From Limonium bicolor (taxonomy: Eukaryota > Streptophyta > Magnoliopsida > Caryophyllales > Plumbaginaceae): a stretch of 64,000 bases of DNA. Positions 12,389 to 24,223 of the stretch are shown one piece after another. Where the stretch lies: NCBI GenBank assembly GCA_023374045.1, contig CM041777.1:103928046-103992045 (forward strand). The letters are read 5' to 3'. How positions within the stretch are numbered: position 1 is the stretch's first letter; every line of letters starts with the position of its first letter. The position numbers were made by a program, and so were the translations under genes. Below the pieces are notes generated by a model. The model saw only the letters and a program-made list of their open reading frames with translations, ran no database searches and was not told where the DNA came from.

Positions 12389-12570
12389 TAGAAATTGGAG
12401 TAGTCATGAATTGAGGAATGTGAATCGTGAGTCTAAGCTCTTGTATTCATGTCTATATATATACTATAGATATTATTACAGCCCTAAGATATTTTGTATT
12501 ATGGACTGTATGACTAATTACATATTTATTTGGCTCATATTTATTGTGACTAGGCCGCCTTATGGGCTGG
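12389..12570 (-). repeat. 3' LTR of decayed copia
   Basis: Matches 16839-16991 from GAAATTGGAGTAGTCAT to TTATGGGCTGG. A purine-rich GTGGGGGGAT (minus strand) just inside it is a candidate polypurine tract. Confidence 0.75.
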
Positions 12571-12721
12571 GATCCCCCCACGAGCCCAATACCCTACTGG
12601 ACAGGGGTAATTTGGCTCGGTTGGACAGAAAGTCAGAGACAACGGAAGGTTTGGTCAAAATGTCCGCGATTTGGAATTTACTGGGTAAATGAGAGATTTT
12701 TAGGGTTCCTTGAGCAATCCT

Positions 12722-14135
12722 CTAACGAATGAATAAATATTCTACATCAATGTGTTTAATGCGGCTATGGACCGCCGCATTAGCAACAATGACGGTCGCT
12801 CCAAGATTATCACAGTACAATTGAGGAGGGAGGCAGAGAGAAAGCCTCATTTCAGTGAGAAGTTGTTGAAGCCAGAGGACCTTTGCTACTGCGCTTGCCA
12901 CCGCTTTATACTTGGCTTCAGTAGAAGATCGAGCAACTGTCTTCTGCTTATGGGAAGACCAAGAGATGAGAAGAGAGCCGAAGAAGACCATGTATGCCGC
13001 GGTGGAGCGACGGTCAAGAGGAGCGCCCGCCCAGTCTGCGTCGGAGTAAACATGGAAGTCGAGAGTAGAGCCAGCAACAAAGAAAAGGCCAAAGTGACAA
13101 GTACCACAGAGGTAACGAAGAATCCTCTTGACTAATTTCCACTCTTCCTCACTTGGTTTATGCATTTGTTGAGAGACTTTGTTTATGTCAAAAGAAATAT
13201 CTGGTCTTGTGATTGACAAGTATTGTAGACTCCCTACAATTTGCCTGTATTTGGTAGGGTTGGGAAAAGGTTTAGGGTTAGCAGAAGGATGGATAGAAGT
13301 AGGAGTCATAGGAGTGGTAGCTGGTTTAGAATTTTCCATGTTAGTGGTACGAAGAAGGTCTTGAATGTATTTGGTCTGGGTTAGAAGAACTCGATGACTG
13401 GTTCAGGTAACATCAACACCCCAAAAATAGTAGAGTTTGCCCGTGGCTGAGATAGGGAAGTTGGCTGATAGTGTAGTGTTAAAGGCATCAAATAAGAGAC
13501 CGAGAAGAAGCAGTGAATAGAATATCATCCAGATAGATTAGGGCAAGCATTCTCTCCTGCTTAATCTGGTAGATAAATAATGAGGAGTCATAGTGAGAGA
13601 GGCTTTAAATCCAATATCAACTAGAAAAGTGCTTAGTTTAGAAAACCAGGCACACGGGGATTGTTTCAATCCATAAAGTGATTTTCTTAGACGACAAACA
13701 TGATTGGGATACTAGGGGTCAACAAAACCATGTGGCTGATGGGTAAAAAAATTCCTTCTCAAGTTCACCATGGAGGAAGGCATTTTGAATGTCTGCCTGA
13801 TGAAGAGGCCAGTAGTGTGAAGTAGCCAGAGAGATAACAAGTCTGTTGGTGGAGACTATTACCACAGGACTGTAAGTTTGAGTGTAATCCACCCCTTAGG
13901 ATTGGATGAATCCCTGAGCCACTAGACATGCTTTGTGTCTTTGCAAAGTCCCATCAGAATTAAACTTAGTTCTTAGAACCCATTTGGTCCCTAAAATGTC
14001 CATAGAGGGGGTAGGAGGGACCAGATCCCAAGTTCCCGTTTTGAGAAGTGCAACATATTCCTTTTTAATTACATCACACTATTCAGGATAGATTAGAGCT
14101 TGGGTAAAAGTGAGGCTATCTAAGATGGGTGTAGT
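12722..14135 (-). pseudogene. Copia RT-RNase H remnant
   Basis: Read leftward on the minus strand. The 13339-12722 frame encodes 205 residues with the copia RNase H region: the RT C-terminal landmark GSLQYLSITRPDIS, then VYSDADWAG, ARSSTEAKYKA and HSRIKHIDV. Upstream (13340-14135) other frames give WVLRTKFNSDGTL, HKACLVAQGF and the catalytic box YLDDILF near 13520, so the RT is present but split by stops and frameshifts. Reverse transcriptase copies element RNA and RNase H removes the template. Not functional as it stands. Confidence 0.85.
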
Positions 14136-14548
14136 GGTGGTGTGGTGATGCTGAGGCCATAGAATGGTGCCATCAGTGTAAGTTTTTGGTGTTAGTGAAT
14201 GGGTTTGAGATCTTGTGACCATGGGGTGGGTAAGAAGAGCCATAGTGGTGGTCTCAGTGGGTGGTAAAGTAGATAGTGGAGTAGCAGAAGCTTCAGGGCT
14301 AGGAGAAGAAGTAGTTGTAGAAGGAAAATTGTGTATAGGTTTTGTAGGAAGGGAATGGTGATGGGTTGGGACTTGTATGGCAGAACAAGGCTCAATAAGG
14401 GTAGGAACTAAAGATGTAGACTGCGGAGTGGATGTAGGGGAGTTGGCTGAGTAGGGAAAGTGACTCTCATTTAAGGTGACATCTCGTACAATAATCTTTT
14501 TGGTGGAGGGATTATATAAAAGATATCCTATGTGAGTGAGAGAGTAAC

Positions 14549-16107
14549 TGATAAGTCAGGAATTTACCTATTTCTATGGGGTCTAACTATGTCTAATTCA
14601 TTGTTATTTACTGCTAAATTCCCGCCTTATGGTTTTATTTTGCAATTGTCTTCTATGATGGGTTTTGTGTTATTTCAGGTAAAAATCTCAAGAAAACACG
14701 TTCCCTATCATTGTAACGTTATTTTGGATTTTCAAACAAGTAAATGGAGTGAAGACATGCATTATTCATCAATTTCAGGTAGGTTCGGGATCTTACATAG
14801 TCCTAAGTCCCGGACCAACCTTTAGCCAGACTGTTGACCAACATTGAAGACTGGTCCGGGACTTCATACATACCTTAGGTCCCGGACCACAACAAGGCTT
14901 GATTCTCGACCAACTCTGATGACTGGTCCGGGACTTCATACATACCTTAGGTCCTGGACCACAACAAGGCTTGAATCTCGACCAACTCTGAAGACTGGTC
15001 CGGGGCTTTATACATACCCTAAGTCCCGGACCACACTTAAAGGCGTTCTCACGGCTGTTTTTAAAGGATGGTCCTGGACCTTAGACATGGACTAAGTCCT
15101 GGACCAAATAGATAAAACGCGACCAGATATCCTAACTGAAAGGGGGAATTGAAGATAAAAGAAGGAATTTTGGAGAACGACAGATACAACACACAACACA
15201 GAGAGTTTTACACAGAACAGAAAGGAGAGAGAGAAAGGTTATGCTTGGGGAAGATCTTGGAGGTTGTTGAAGAGATAAGAGAAGACTGAAGGTTAAGAGC
15301 AGAGAATTCATGACGGCTTCCGACATCAGAGTTTCTTCTAGTTCTTTTTTCCCCGAGTCTGTTCTATTCAATTCAAGCATTGTTATCATGACTATGTCTG
15401 AGTAGTCCGTTTCAATTCCGGTTTGCTATGTATCGCTAGACTGATTATTCCAATACCTTTGTGATTTTCTTCAATTCAATTGAATAAAGTTCTTTTCTTT
15501 ACTGAATTCCTAAATCTTCTTTAATCTGGCCAATTATTGAGATTACTATTTTGTTAGCTTATAAGTGACGACTGCGACTTTCAATTGATTACAGGAAAAG
15601 AACCGGTTAGTATAGAGATGGTAATTCCTCTAAATTGCTAATTGACTAATAGTCTAGATTGTGCTTAAAGCAATTAGTAAATAGTGAGTTCATAACGAGA
15701 GTTAGGATTCGGTCTTTGCTAATTAGAATTTACTGAGCGGGAGACCGGAGGTAAATTACTATTGTTCTAGGGTGTTATTCAGAATTCTTTTGAAAATCAC
15801 TTAGGGAAAGGAATTACAAAATCTAGGGAGAAGTAGTAAACCGGGATTACCTTTCCATATCAGTTTCAAATCAATTATTTTTTCCATTATTTATTGTTTA
15901 TCAATCTTTTTATAGAATTTATTTCCATTAAATAAACCCCCCCCCAATTTCCTGTTATTCATACGTTATTTAGTCTTTTTAATTATGTTAGTTTAGTAAA
16001 GATTTAAACTAGACATTGCCTCCTCTGGTTCGATACTTAGGGAATACTCTGAGATTAAAACTTGCTAGAACTGACCGGTACACTTGCCATTAGGTTTTAC
16101 CCCATCA
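14549..16107 (+). mobile_element. Solo LTR (1559 bp) inserted in copia
   Basis: Starts TGATAAGTCAGGAATTTACC, ends ACCCCATCA, and is flanked by the 5-bp TSD GTAAC (14544-14548 and 16108-16112). A second copy of the family lies inverted at 52207-54079. There is no internal region, so this is a solo LTR left by LTR-LTR recombination; the parent is probably Ty3/gypsy. It carries a 72-bp hairpin array at 14782-15110. Confidence 0.9.
14782..15110. repeat. 72-bp tandem hairpin array, five units
   Basis: Each unit carries GGTCCGGGACTT and, about 16 nt later, its near-complement AGGTCCCGGACC, then a spacer ending TCTGA.GACT. Units start at about 14782, 14853, 14925, 14997 and 15070, a period of 72. 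Related arrays lie at 53506-53850 and 29164-29420. Confidence 0.88.
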
Positions 16108-16112
16108 GTAAC

Positions 16113-16610
16113 CAAGAAAAATGTGTTCCTCTGACCGAAAGGACAATTTGTGTTTGTGAAAGAGCCACATATTGGGCCATCAAGAGGACCCAAAAACACG
16201 CAATTTGTGATAATCAAGAGAAGAGTGATAGAGTATATGGTAGGGAGACTTATTGTGGAGGATGGGGTAGGGGTGCGGTTTAGGAGATAAGTAGCAGTGA
16301 TGGAAGCAAAGGTCCAAAAGGATAAAGGCATGGAAGCCTGGGCTAACAGACAAAGGGCACGATCCATGACCAGTCTGTGTCTACACTTAACCATCCCGTT
16401 CTAAGGGTGAGAATAGGGATAGGATAAACGGTGAAGCATGTCCTGAAAGGTAAAGAAATATTTTAAAGCCATAAACTCCTTACCACCATCAGTCTGAAAG
16501 GACTGAATCTGTGAGGAAAATTGAGTGTTAACCAACTTACAAAACAGAGGCACCACAGTAGACATGTCTGATTTTAATTTGAGTGGATAACACCACATGT
16601 AGCGAGTACA
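16113..16610 (-). pseudogene. Copia integrase remnant
   Basis: Minus-strand frames on the right side of the solo LTR resemble the copia integrase core: FQTDGGKEFMALKYFF around the second catalytic aspartate, followed by FWTFASITATYLLNRTPTPS and LGPLDGPICGSF typical of the C-terminal part. The reading frame changes near 16400, and the solo LTR separates this from the RT part. Not functional. Confidence 0.8.
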
Positions 16611-16823
16611 ATCATCAACAATGAGTAAATAATAATGATAACCAAAGATCCATGTATAAAAGTTCGAAGGGAATCATATAGATCTAGAAGTAGTAGGGGA
16701 TGGGGTTTTGAGCGTAGATGATGGTGGTGATCGAAGGAGAGACAATGTCATCCTTGGTACTGGAATCCTCAGATCCAGAAATGGTAAACATGGCGTAAAA
16801 AAAGGGTAGCTAGTCTTCTAGAG

Positions 16824-16835
16824 GCTCTGATACCA
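16824..16835 (-). other. Primer-binding site of copia element
   Basis: Minus strand TGGTATCAGAGC, complementary to the 3' end of initiator tRNA-Met and 3 nt from the 5' LTR. Confidence 0.85.
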
Positions 16836-16838
16836 TAC

Positions 16839-16991
16839 TGGAAATTAGAGTAGTCATAAATTGAGGAATGTGAATCATGAGTCTAAGCTCTTGTATTTAT
16901 GTCTATATATACTGTAGATATTATTACAACCCTAAGATATTTTGTAATATGTATTTGGCCAATATCATGACTAGGCTGCCTTATGGGCTGG
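16839..16991 (-). repeat. 5' LTR of decayed copia
   Basis: Right-hand LTR beside the primer-binding site; about 153 bp matching 12389-12570. Confidence 0.75.
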
Positions 16992-17392
16992 TAGTAATAA
17001 CTGCGAACTTTAACTTATTATGCTTGGAAGCTCCTAAACTAGCCGATTATAAGCTCCTAAACTTATACTTTCACCAACGTGTACTATCGTTTCTCTCCCC
17101 AACGATAAAGTAGATAGTCATCTCATCTCCCTGTCATTGCACCGACAAGGTTCAATTGTGGCCGCACCATTTCGCGACCCTCTTAATTTTGCTGGTAGTT
17201 AAAAACTTTGTTATATAACTTAATTTTAATATATTTTTATTCATCCTTAACATTTTTTCAATATACTATCATGATATGATCTAAAAAATACTTATTATTA
17301 TATTCAAATGATAAGAAACTTTTTAAGTGTATAATAAATAAAAAAACTCTTAATATTCTTGTCATGGAGAATTCAGTAATTTGGTATGTTTG
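16992..17392. other. Non-coding spacer, nothing recognised
   Basis: About 400 bp between the copia LTR and the LINE target-site duplication. No gene or repeat boundary recognised. Confidence 0.5.
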
Positions 17393-17411
17393 AAGTTTAA
17401 AATAAAATTAA
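17393..17411 (+). repeat. LINE target-site duplication, left
   Basis: Identical 19-bp copy at 24878-24896. Confidence 0.93.
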
Positions 17412-17937
17412 AGAGGACATTACAACATCATTACAATACAACTTTCTCCAAGAAAGGGATGATGAGAGGAGTCGTGTTATTCCTTAAAGGACTCCTCCTC
17501 GGGCGAAGGAGTGAGATGTAGGGTTCTTCTTGCCTGTCACGGTGGATCTTTTAGTGTATATGGTTATCTTCTCGAGTGTGTAGTCTTGGGATCTTTTCTT
17601 GCAGGCCGTGTATCTTGGTCTTCCCCCACTTTCTTTCTTGAGCTTTAGTTTTACTCCTCCCACACGTCTTCTCTTTTAAAGTAGAGTTGGCTACTCTAGG
17701 TTAGCCTATGTGCATGCAAATCATTACTCGGTAGCTTAGCATGTAAGCGTGTAGGTTTATTAGTATTTACCTGTGTTTTTCCTTCATTCTCGCCCTACCT
17801 CTTCGTTTTCCAGTTGCATGTGATCTTTCTCCTTACTTTCATTGCTGCTGTTTTATCTTTCCCCTACATCCGACCTTTTCTTATGTTTACTCTTCTTTTC
17901 TTGTTTCTCTTTTCTTTGTCTTCCATCATCTGTTACC

Positions 17938-18624
17938 ATGGATGATAAAGGGAAGTCAGTGGACGACCTCTCTGCTAAGTGTGCTCGTTTGACTCTCACG
18001 GCTAAGGAGGAAATTTTCATGGAGATGCATGACATGCTTGAGCTTCCAACTCATATTCCGTATGATCGTTGTGCTATTGGGAGGCTCTTCCTTGTTAAAA
18101 GTGTTGACCTTAGGGCTATGAAGGCCACGCTGGGTAAGGTATGGAACTGTAAAAAGGAGTCTGTCATCCGTCCTTGGGTGGTGGCCTTTTCTTATTCGAG
18201 TTTGAGGATGAAGAAAAGTTTCATGCAGTGTTTGGGGCGTGGGTCGTGGACATTCGACGGATGTTTACTGGCCATGCTGGAGGTGGATCGATTGAGGGTG
18301 CCGGTTGAGCATGATTTTAACTGGGTTCCTTTTTGGATCCGAGTGCATGAAGTCCCCTTCATGTTTTATTCCCACGATTTCGCTCAAAGAGTTGGTAATC
18401 AAATTGGCTATTTTATGGATTACCCGGATGACGATCGTCAGGGGCAAGGTGGCTACATGCGCATCCAGGTAAAGGTTAATATTTCCCAACCAATTATGAG
18501 GTTTGTTTCTTTGTCTGTTGAAGGTGTAAGTACGGCTTTACGGCTGATGTATAAGCAGTTGCCTAGTATTTTTTTCATTGTGGTCGATTCATGCATGGTA
18601 CGAGGGATTTTTCTTTCTAACTGA
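17938..18624 (+). pseudogene. LINE ORF1 (DUF4283-type nucleic-acid binding)
   Basis: Start chosen at ATG 17938 (MDDKGKSV...), because upstream codons in the same open frame form a low-complexity leader. The domain shows CAIGRLFLVKSVDLRAMKATL, LGRGSWTFDGCLLAM and FWIRVHEVPFMF, the plant L1 ORF1 / DUF4283 pattern; the family binds RNA in the LINE RNP. The frame ends shortly after LPSIFF, where a neighbouring frame continues HCGRFMHGTRD, reminiscent of a decayed zinc knuckle. This suggests a one-base shift in a T-run near 18570. A further ORF1-tail remnant lies at 18655-19008. Confidence 0.85.
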
Positions 18625-18654
18625 AGCCACTGTTGCTGATCAACCATACAGAAC

Positions 18655-19008
18655 ATGGCTTCAGGCATGAATTTTGAAGGGTGGACGTCTGTTTGGGAAG
18701 TCCAGAGAATCTGGGTGGGCTACAGAAATTTCTGGAGGTGGGATAGTCGAGTGGCAGTGGGCTTGGGAGCGTGGCTGATAAAGGTTCATGCAGCAAGGAT
18801 AGAGAGGCCCATGCTGATATGGGTTTGGTCCAGGAGGGTGTTGTCTTGGTTCAGGTTGATGGGCCAGAGCCTAAGAGAAAGTGAGATTTTGTTGACGCAC
18901 TTGAGTTTGGAAAAAATATTGGAGAACCAAGAGCTGGAGGAGGTTTCAAAGCGTGGCCGTGGTAATGATTTTGTTGTTCTTACAAAGGCACCCATGGGGG
19001 AAACCTAG
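18655..19008 (+). pseudogene. LINE ORF1 tail remnant
   Basis: An open frame of 117 codons between ORF1 and ORF2. It has no recognised domain, but its position and the lack of other features make a decayed basic ORF1 C-terminus likely. Not independently supported. Confidence 0.4.
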
Positions 19009-19022
19009 GGCCACTGCGACTA

Positions 19023-20812
19023 ATGGCGGTTTTGGTTGTGAACTGCCAAGGTCTCGGTGACCCTCATGCAGTTCGCTGGTGCTTGGACTTGGTTCGAGCT
19101 GAGTCATCGAGTTTAGTCTTTCTTTGTGAGACAAAATTATCATCTTCTGAGATGCACCGTTTTGGGGGGTGTCTTTGTGGCTACAATTGGGTGATGGGCA
19201 ATAGTTGTGGATGCCGGGGCGGTGGCTCTTTTTTGGTAGGAGGATTGGGATGTGCGGATCTGGAGCTATTCAAGTCATCATGTTGACAGTTTAGTCAAGG
19301 ATCCATGGGGAGGTATATGGAGGTTTTCTGGAGTTTATGGGTGGTCTGTTCACTCTGAGAGATGGCGTGCGTGGAAGTTGTTGGAAGATCTGACGACGAG
19401 GTGGGATGGTCCTTGGGTTTTGGGAGAGGATTTTCACTAGTACAAAAAACACCTATTTCGGCACCCCTATTTCGGCGGTTTTAGAGGCAACCGCTGAAAT
19501 AGGGCTCCGAAGACACCTATTTCGGTGGTTCCTAGCTAGGAACCGCCGAAATAGGTGTCTTTTTTCCATACACTAGAAATCTTGGAGCCCTATTTCGGCG
19601 GTTGTCTTTATAACCGCCGAAATAAGGTCATTTCTCGGTTTTTTTTTTCTGAAAATATTGAAATGCCGCTTAAATTTTAGTCTATTTCGGCGGTTGTTAC
19701 TAACAACAACCGCAATAGACTTTATATTATTATATATTTGCTCACCGGACTCATCTCTTCATCCTCTCTTCTCCCACTGTAATTTCGCATCCCTAACTGG
19801 CGAATACACATGCGCTCTGCTCCTCTTTTCTTCTCTCATGGCGATTTTGCAACCCACACTGGCGAATGAACATGCTCGGCTCTCCTCTCTTCATCTTCTT
19901 TTCTCACGGTAAAGTCGCAACCCTTACTGGCGAACAAACATGCTCTACTTACCTCTCTTCATCCTCTTATCTCATGGTAATTTGCAGGTGAACATACATG
20001 CTCTGCGCTTGTGTTCATACTCTCACGGTAGTTTCACAACCTTAACTAACGAACCGGTAATATACTCAAACTGAAGCAGTTCATTGCGAACCAGTAATAT
20101 ACTCAAACTTGCAGGCGAACATACATGCTCTGCGCTCGTGTTTGCGCCTCTGTCAAAAATCACTGGAACTGCTGTAAGGTTGAAGACGACACAAAAATCA
20201 ATTTTTTTTAAAAAAGGACCTATTTCGGCGGTTGTTAGCTAACAACCGCCGAAATAGGTGTGTTTTTTTTTTGTTCTAACACGGTCCTATCTCGGCGGTT
20301 TTTTGGTAATAACCGCCGAAATAGGGTGTCTATTTCGGCGGTTGCACAACCGCCGAAATAGGTCTGAGAACCTATTTCGGCGGTCTCCATTTCGGCGGTT
20401 GCACAACCGCCGAAATAGGTATTTTTTGTACTAGTGTTTAATACGGTTTTGTGAGATTTTGAGAGGCAGGGATGAGGGATGGTTGGTGGAGTGACTGTGT
20501 GGATTTCCAGTTGTGCGTGGATTGGTGCTGGTTGCAGGATTTAGGGTTTGTAGGCAGTCGGTACACTTATACTAATAAGCGATCGGGGGAGGATTATGTG
20601 AGAAGTCGCCTTGACAAATTTTTCTGCAATGAGGTTTGGTTTAGAAAGTTTATTTATGCTCGAAATCTTCATTTAGGTTGGAGTAGGTCTGATCACTGTC
20701 CTCTGAAGCTCGTTCTTCAGCCCTTGGTTCATCGTGGTCCCAAACCGTTTCAGTTTGAAAATTGTTGGGCGGATTTGGCGAGTTGCACAGATCTGGTGGA
20801 GCGGGTTTAGCG
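19023..20812 (+). pseudogene. LINE ORF2 endonuclease domain, split by CACTA MITE
   Basis: An apurinic/apyrimidinic-type endonuclease that nicks target DNA. The first part (19023-19434) has NCQGLGDPHAVRW and the catalytic-glutamate motif LCETKL; the frame breaks near 19280 and continues as VYGWSVHSERWRAW and WVLGEDF. The MITE lies exactly there; beyond it (20437-20812) the sequence resumes NTVL, then LGFVGSRYTYTNKR, RLDKFF and the catalytic SRSDHCPL. Joined, the GEDFN motif is restored across the insertion, confirming the element boundaries. Stops and frameshifts remain. Confidence 0.85.
19435..20436. mobile_element. CACTA-type MITE rich in palindromes
   Basis: Starts CACTAGTACAAAAAA and ends TTTTTTGTACTAGTG (perfect TIRs), with 3-bp TSD TTT (19432-19434 and 20437-20439). 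The 1002-bp element has no ORF. Subterminal regions are packed with inverted copies of CCTATTTCGGCGGTT and AACCGCCGAAATAGG, at least six hairpin units, around a centre with loosely repeated CTCACGGTAA and GCGAACAWACATGCTC segments. CACTA elements use subterminal repeats as transposase-binding sites; here they are unusually long and perfect palindromes. Confidence 0.92.
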
Positions 20813-23800
20813 TGACTCTTTCCTTGCGAAGGGGTGACTATTAGAGGAAGGTTGAGGTCTGTCGTGGGGTTTTACAGAGATGGGGAAGAGCTCAGGTGAA
20901 GCGGGAACGTCGGGATGTGGAAACTATAAGAGCTAAGCTAAGCAAGATTGCTATACTGACTTATCACCTAAGGCTCTGAAGAGATGGGGGTAGTTGAAGA
21001 AACAGTTGGATTGCCTTCTGTACAAGGATGAGGTCCATCTTTGGCAGCGGTCTCAGTAGGCTTGGATAGCCGACGAGGATCACAACTCTGTTTTCTTTCA
21101 CCACCGGTTCTGAGCAAGAGGCCGTAAGAATTTTATTTATAGTCTTATTAATTAACAGGGCAACATGATGACGGATTGGTCTGATATTGAGAGTGTTGCA
21201 AGAGTTTATTTTCAGAACCTTATACTACTTCTTTGCCTGATGTTAACCCTCATTTGCTTGCTTGTGTAGAAGGAAGAATTCATGTTGATATTGGGGACGC
21301 TATGGGAGAACCATATACACAGGAAGAGATCATCGCAGCTTTAAAGGAAATGAACCCTACCAAAGTGCCAAGGCCAGATGGGGTCAATGGTACTTTCCTC
21401 AGATCTTACTGGAATATAGTTGGTCCTGATTTTATTAACAATGCTCTACAGTTTTTGAACTTTGATGTGCTTCCTTATATAATAAATCATACACATATTG
21501 TGTTGGTACCCAAGAAGAAGAGTGCATCTGTTATAACTGATTTTCACCCAATTTCACTCTGTAATACTATATATCGGGTAATTGCTGAAGTTTTGGTGGG
21601 AAGAGTTAGGAGGGCCATGCCTTTTGCTATTAATGAGGATCAAGGTGCTTTTGTTGGGGGTAAATTAATTATAGATAAAATAATTGTGGCCCATGAGATT
21701 TTACATATGATGCGGTTATCTAAGGCTGTTAGGGGAGGTCATTTTGCTTTTAAAATATATGTATAAAGCTTTTGACGGTGTGAAGTGGGGTTTTTTTCTT
21801 GATGTGCTTAGGGAAATGGGTTTTCAGTCTTAGTGGATATCTTTGGTTGAGAAATGTCTTCGCACTGTGACTATGTCTGTCCTTGTGAATGGTTATCCGG
21901 GTAATGTTTTTCATCCACAGAGGGGGTTGAGGGCAGGCAAGGGGATCCGTTTTCTCCGTACTTGTTTATTTGCTACATGGAGGTCTTGTCTTCGTCTGTG
22001 AGATTAGCCTCTGAGGTTGGCCTGGTCCATGGTCTTAGTTTTAGAGGGATAAATCGCCCCATCATGAATTTTTATTTTGCGAATGATTGTTTGCTTTTTG
22101 GTAAAGCCATTATTTCTAATGCTGACACTATGTTTGGTATTGTTCAAGATTTTAAAGATGCATCAGGTAGAGCTGATCAAATGGGCGGGCGGGCCGGGTT
22201 AGGGCCGGACCGACATTGAATTCTAGGTCCGAACAGGCCTATATTTTTGTCCAAGCCCGTTTTTAAAATTTTCATGTCGGGCCAGGCTAGGCCCAAACTT
22301 ATTTTAATCTTTGCCATTACCCGAGCCCCCCGGTCCGGTTTTATAATTTTTTTTAATAATATTGTTAGTTTTTTTGAAAAAATATATAGACTATATATAA
22401 TATTAATATATATTAAATATAATATGAATATATGTTGTATGTAATATTAATAGATATTATATATAATTTAAATAAATAATATAAGGTATTATATAAAATT
22501 AATTAAATATATACTTCCTCCCATTTTCAGTACTTTATTTTCTAACTCTAGGCATAAGAATTAAAGAGAAAAAATTTACTATTTTACCCTTTTTTTTGCA
22601 TTGAAAATTGAAATAATTTGAAAATTAGAGTTGTAAAATAAAATATGGGAGGGTAAAATTGGAAAGCAGATCACAAAAAAGGCTAGAACATCTTCTATCT
22701 TGAAACTAGTGAAAGAATCCAACAAATCATGTACTGAAAACAAGGGGAATATTATATTATATTTATATATAATAATAATAAACTGGGCCGGGCCGGGCTT
22801 AATTATGGGCCTAAAATGTTACCGAAGCTCGGCCCGATTTATCATTCGAGCCTGATTTGTTGTCCAAACCCGCCCGAAAATTTTTCTGGACGGGCTTTTC
22901 GGGCTTTATTTCCGGGCCGGGTCAGTGTTGATCAGCTCTAGCATCAGGGCAATGCATTAATTTTGATAAGTCGGGGATTATGTTCTCTAGTGGTGTTTTA
23001 GATCTTGTTAGGCAAGGCATTTGTGCTACTCTTGGGGCTCGGGTAGTATAGGATTTTGGATTATATCTCGGTTTCCCTACTCATGTTGGGCGTAGTTGAG
23101 GGAGAGTATTTAGTTTTCTGCGGGATCGTATTTGTAGTAGGATTAACAGTTGGGGGATAAAGATTTCTTAGGCAGACCGTTGGGTGCTAATTAAAAGTGT
23201 TTTGCAAGCCATATCTGCTTACATTATGAATGTTATTAAGTTGCCTCTTTCTCTTAAGCGTGAAATTCATGGTTATTTTACGCGGTTTTGGTGGAACGGG
23301 GACTTAACATAAAAAGGGGTTCACTGGAAGCAATGAGATGCTATGTGTCTAAGTTTAGGTAGTGGTGGGTTAAGTTTTCGTAGCTTGGGATATTTTAATG
23401 ATGCTTTACATTTGAAGCAGTGTTGGAGGGTTCTTAAGAATGACAATTCCTTAATGGCCCAGATTCTTAAAGCTCGCTATTTTCCACATCGTAACCTTTT
23501 TCTTTCCACTCTAGGATCTAGGCCAAGTCCACTTTGGCAAGCTTTGTTTAGTGTTTTAGGTTATATGCAAGAGGGTTTGTGTCGTGCAGTGGGCTCTGGG
23601 GTGTCAATTGCCTTAGGAGATAAATGGATTCCACGTAAGGCACGAGGGAGGTTGGAATTGTAGCTTTTGCCTGAAAGGGTTTCCCGGGATGCGACTGTCT
23701 CTTGTTTAATTGATCAAGGGTTATGCCAGTGGAAAGCTGATTGTGTTAGACAGTGGGTTTCCAAGGCGGATGCGGATTTGGTTTTAGCAATTCCTTTGGA

Positions 23801-24130
23801 AAGAGGTGGGCAAGATGGTTGGCTGTGGGGCCTTACAAAAGATCATGACTTCTCAGTTTGATCTGCTTATTTTTTGCGCTTAAGGTCTTTGTTGGGTTCT
23901 GTTAGTTCAAGTAATTCTGGGTTAGGAAGAGCTTTATCAAATGTTTGAAAGCTTGACATTCCTACTCGAGTAAAAAAATTCGAAGATTGTTGCATGGGGT
24001 CATTCCTTGTCAAGATCTCGTTGCCCATAAGTGTGGTGATAATTATAATGCTAATTTTGTGGTGTTGTTGAGTCTTTGGTCCATGTGTTTCTGGATTGCG
24101 GTGATGATAAAAGTTATTATGGGATAAAGA
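20813..24130 (+). pseudogene. LINE ORF2 reverse transcriptase and zf-RVT region
   Basis: The 21233-21766 frame has PRPDGVNGTFLRSYW, LVPKKKSASVITDFHPISLC and DQGAFVGGK, typical of L1 reverse transcriptase. Neighbouring frames continue YKAFDGVKWGFF, SVLVNGYPG and, at 21962-22167, NFYFANDCLLFG, the FADD catalytic box with the second-last Asp changed to Asn. A hAT-like element follows; beyond it (22949 on) come SGQCINFDKSGIMFSS and, at 23343-23663, GGLSFRSLGYFNDALHLKQ and LKARYFP (zf-RVT linker). Multiple stops and frame changes make it inactive. Confidence 0.87.
22168..22940. mobile_element. hAT-like non-autonomous element in LINE
   Basis: TIRs TAGAGCTGATCAA and TTGATCAGCTCTA flank 773 bp, with the 8-bp TSD GCATCAGG (22160-22167 and 22941-22948). 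Ends are G+C-rich (GGGCCGGGCC, CCGGCCC) around an AT-rich centre, with no ORF. A related truncated copy lies in opposite orientation at 60455-61022. Confidence 0.92.
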
Positions 24131-24223
24131 GACTACTAACTGTCCAGAATCACTGTTTACGGATGGAGCTTTTACTTATTGGTTTTTTTCTGAGTGTATT
24201 CATGCATCACCTGATGTTTTGAC

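Larger units (their letters stand above)
12389..16991 (-). mobile_element. Ty1/copia retrotransposon, decayed, minus strand
   Basis: Short LTR-like ends (12389-12570 and 16839-16991) share about 150 bp, including GGAATGTGAATC, TCTAAGCTCTTGTAT and CCTAAGATATTTTGTA. The sequence TGGTATCAGAGC (minus strand, 16824-16835) beside the right LTR is the initiator tRNA-Met primer-binding site, so the right LTR is the 5' LTR and the element reads leftward. The order of integrase, reverse transcriptase and RNase H fits Ty1/copia. gag and protease are not recognised, the frames are broken, and a solo LTR interrupts the pol region. No convincing 5-bp TSD was found. Confidence 0.85.

Noticed and set aside
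14782..15110. Regular repeats resembling a CRISPR array
   Set aside because: Repeats are 72-bp tandem units with variable hairpins inside a plant LTR with TSD, with no unique spacers; not CRISPR.
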